A stretch of 6,133 nucleotides of DNA, taken from assembly GCA_025356505.1 (NCBI GenBank), contig JANXSV010000313.1:1-6133 (forward strand), read 5' to 3'. A program made the translations under genes and the position numbers. The notes under the pieces are model-generated. The model was not told the DNA's origin. It was given only the letters and a program-made list of their open reading frames with translations, and did not search any database. Positions 5,491-6,133 of the stretch are shown in pieces; within the stretch, counting starts at the first letter, position 1, and each line of letters opens with the position of its first letter. The DNA comes from Methylovirgula sp. GTDB taxonomy: Bacteria > Pseudomonadota > Alphaproteobacteria > Rhizobiales > Beijerinckiaceae.

Positions 5491-6104
5491 CAAAGCGCTT
5501 AAATGCAAAGTACAAAATTGATCGCCGTATGGGCGAAAATATCTGGGGTCGTCCTAAAAGCCCGGTGAACAAACGCGAATACGGCCCGGGCCAGCACGGT
5601 CAGCGCCGCAAGGGTAAGCCATCTGACTTTGGCACCCAGCTCAAGGCAAAGCAGAAGCTCAAGGGCTATTACGGCAATATCTCTGAAAAGCAGTTCCGCG
5701 GTTACTATGCCGAAGCCGTTCGCTTGAAGGGTGATTCGGGCGCTAACTTGATTGGCTTGCTTGAGCGCCGCCTAGATGCGGTTGTTTACCGCGCCAAGTT
5801 TGTTGCGACTGTGTTTGCTGCGCGCCAGTTCGTCAACCACGGCCACGTTCGCGTCAACGGCAAAAAGGTCAATATCGCGTCTTACCAAGTAAAGGTTGGC
5901 GATCTGATTGAAGTGAAGGAAGCTTCGCGGCAGTTGGCTGTTGTCATGGAAGCCGTTGCTTTGGCGGAACGCGATGTTCCGGATTATTTCGACATCGATC
6001 ATGCAAAGCTTTCGGCCAAGATGACCCGTATTCCGGGCCTGACAGATGTTCCTTACGCAGTGCAGATGGAACCAAACCTGGTGGTCGAATATTATTCGCG
6101 CTAA
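5487..6104 (+). CDS. rpsD: 30S ribosomal protein S4
   Basis: S4 is a primary 16S rRNA-binding protein that nucleates assembly of the 30S body and takes part in decoding fidelity; in several bacteria it also represses its own mRNA. The 205-residue length is typical. The N-terminal part includes [26 protein letters not shown] (16-41) and [12 protein letters not shown] (52-63); no zinc-binding cysteines are present, as in most proteobacterial S4. The S4 RNA-binding fold spans about 91-155, with [12 protein letters not shown] (91-102) and [14 protein letters not shown] (112-125). The C-terminus [18 protein letters not shown] is the alphaproteobacterial form. AAGAGAG (5476-5482) lies four bases before the ATG and can act as its own ribosome-binding site. 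It is monocistronic here rather than in the alpha operon, as is usual in this order. Confidence 0.98.
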   Translation: MTKRLNAKYKIDRRMGENIWGRPKSPVNKREYGPGQHGQRRKGKPSDFGTQLKAKQKLKGYYGNISEKQFRGYYAEAVRLKGDSGANLIGLLERRLDAVVYRAKFVATVFAARQFVNHGHVRVNGKKVNIASYQVKVGDLIEVKEASRQLAVVMEAVALAERDVPDYFDIDHAKLSAKMTRIPGLTDVPYAVQMEPNLVVEYYSR

Positions 6105-6133
6105 GTGTTAATCACGAAAATTCTGAAAGAGGC
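6105..6133 (+). other. Right edge after rpsD
   Basis: Only 29 bases remain. They contain no terminator-like stem. GAAAGAGG near 6124-6131 resembles a ribosome-binding site and may belong to a gene starting just beyond the window. Confidence 0.3.

Overview
The window looks like chromosomal core sequence from an alphaproteobacterium of the order Hyphomicrobiales (Rhizobiales), on the Brucella/Bartonella side of the order. The evidence is a Brucella-like NADP isocitrate dehydrogenase, a 205-residue S4 protein very close to Brucella/Bartonella S4, and two Omp25/Omp31-type surface proteins (Brucella Omp25/Omp31, Bartonella hemin-binding proteins). Base composition is middling, lower than most free-living rhizobia, which would fit a host-associated member. 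The genus cannot be settled from this window.

Layout: bases 1-285 hold no gene I can defend, only conflicting open frames and a hairpin. icd runs leftward from 1500 to 286. A compact 98-bp divergent region (1501-1598) separates it from trmJ, a SPOUT tRNA/rRNA 2'-O-methyltransferase running rightward (1599-2402). Two tandem outer-membrane beta-barrel genes follow (2568-3296 and 3533-4249). Each has its own leader, signal peptide and near-identical intrinsic terminator. murI, glutamate racemase (GTG start at 4423, ending 5265), comes next. A 221-bp leader region with an alphaproteobacterial-type promoter, a hairpin and a tiny coupled reading frame then leads into rpsD (5487-6104).

The genes do not form one pathway. 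icd is TCA cycle, trmJ and rpsD are translation, murI makes D-glutamate for peptidoglycan, and the two porin-like proteins build the cell surface. The strong terminators after each Omp gene make the pair two separate transcription units set between housekeeping genes. I see no phage, transposon, CRISPR or defence genes.

Most worth a second look: (1) the tandem Omp duplication, homogenised along the barrel but different in predicted surface loops and in the signal peptides and leaders; (2) a 14-bp motif shared by the two otherwise different Omp upstream regions; (3) a 10-codon reading frame with a very strong Shine-Dalgarno sequence whose stop overlaps the rpsD start (ATGA), suggesting translational coupling and possibly S4 feedback control. 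No clearly new multi-gene system is present.
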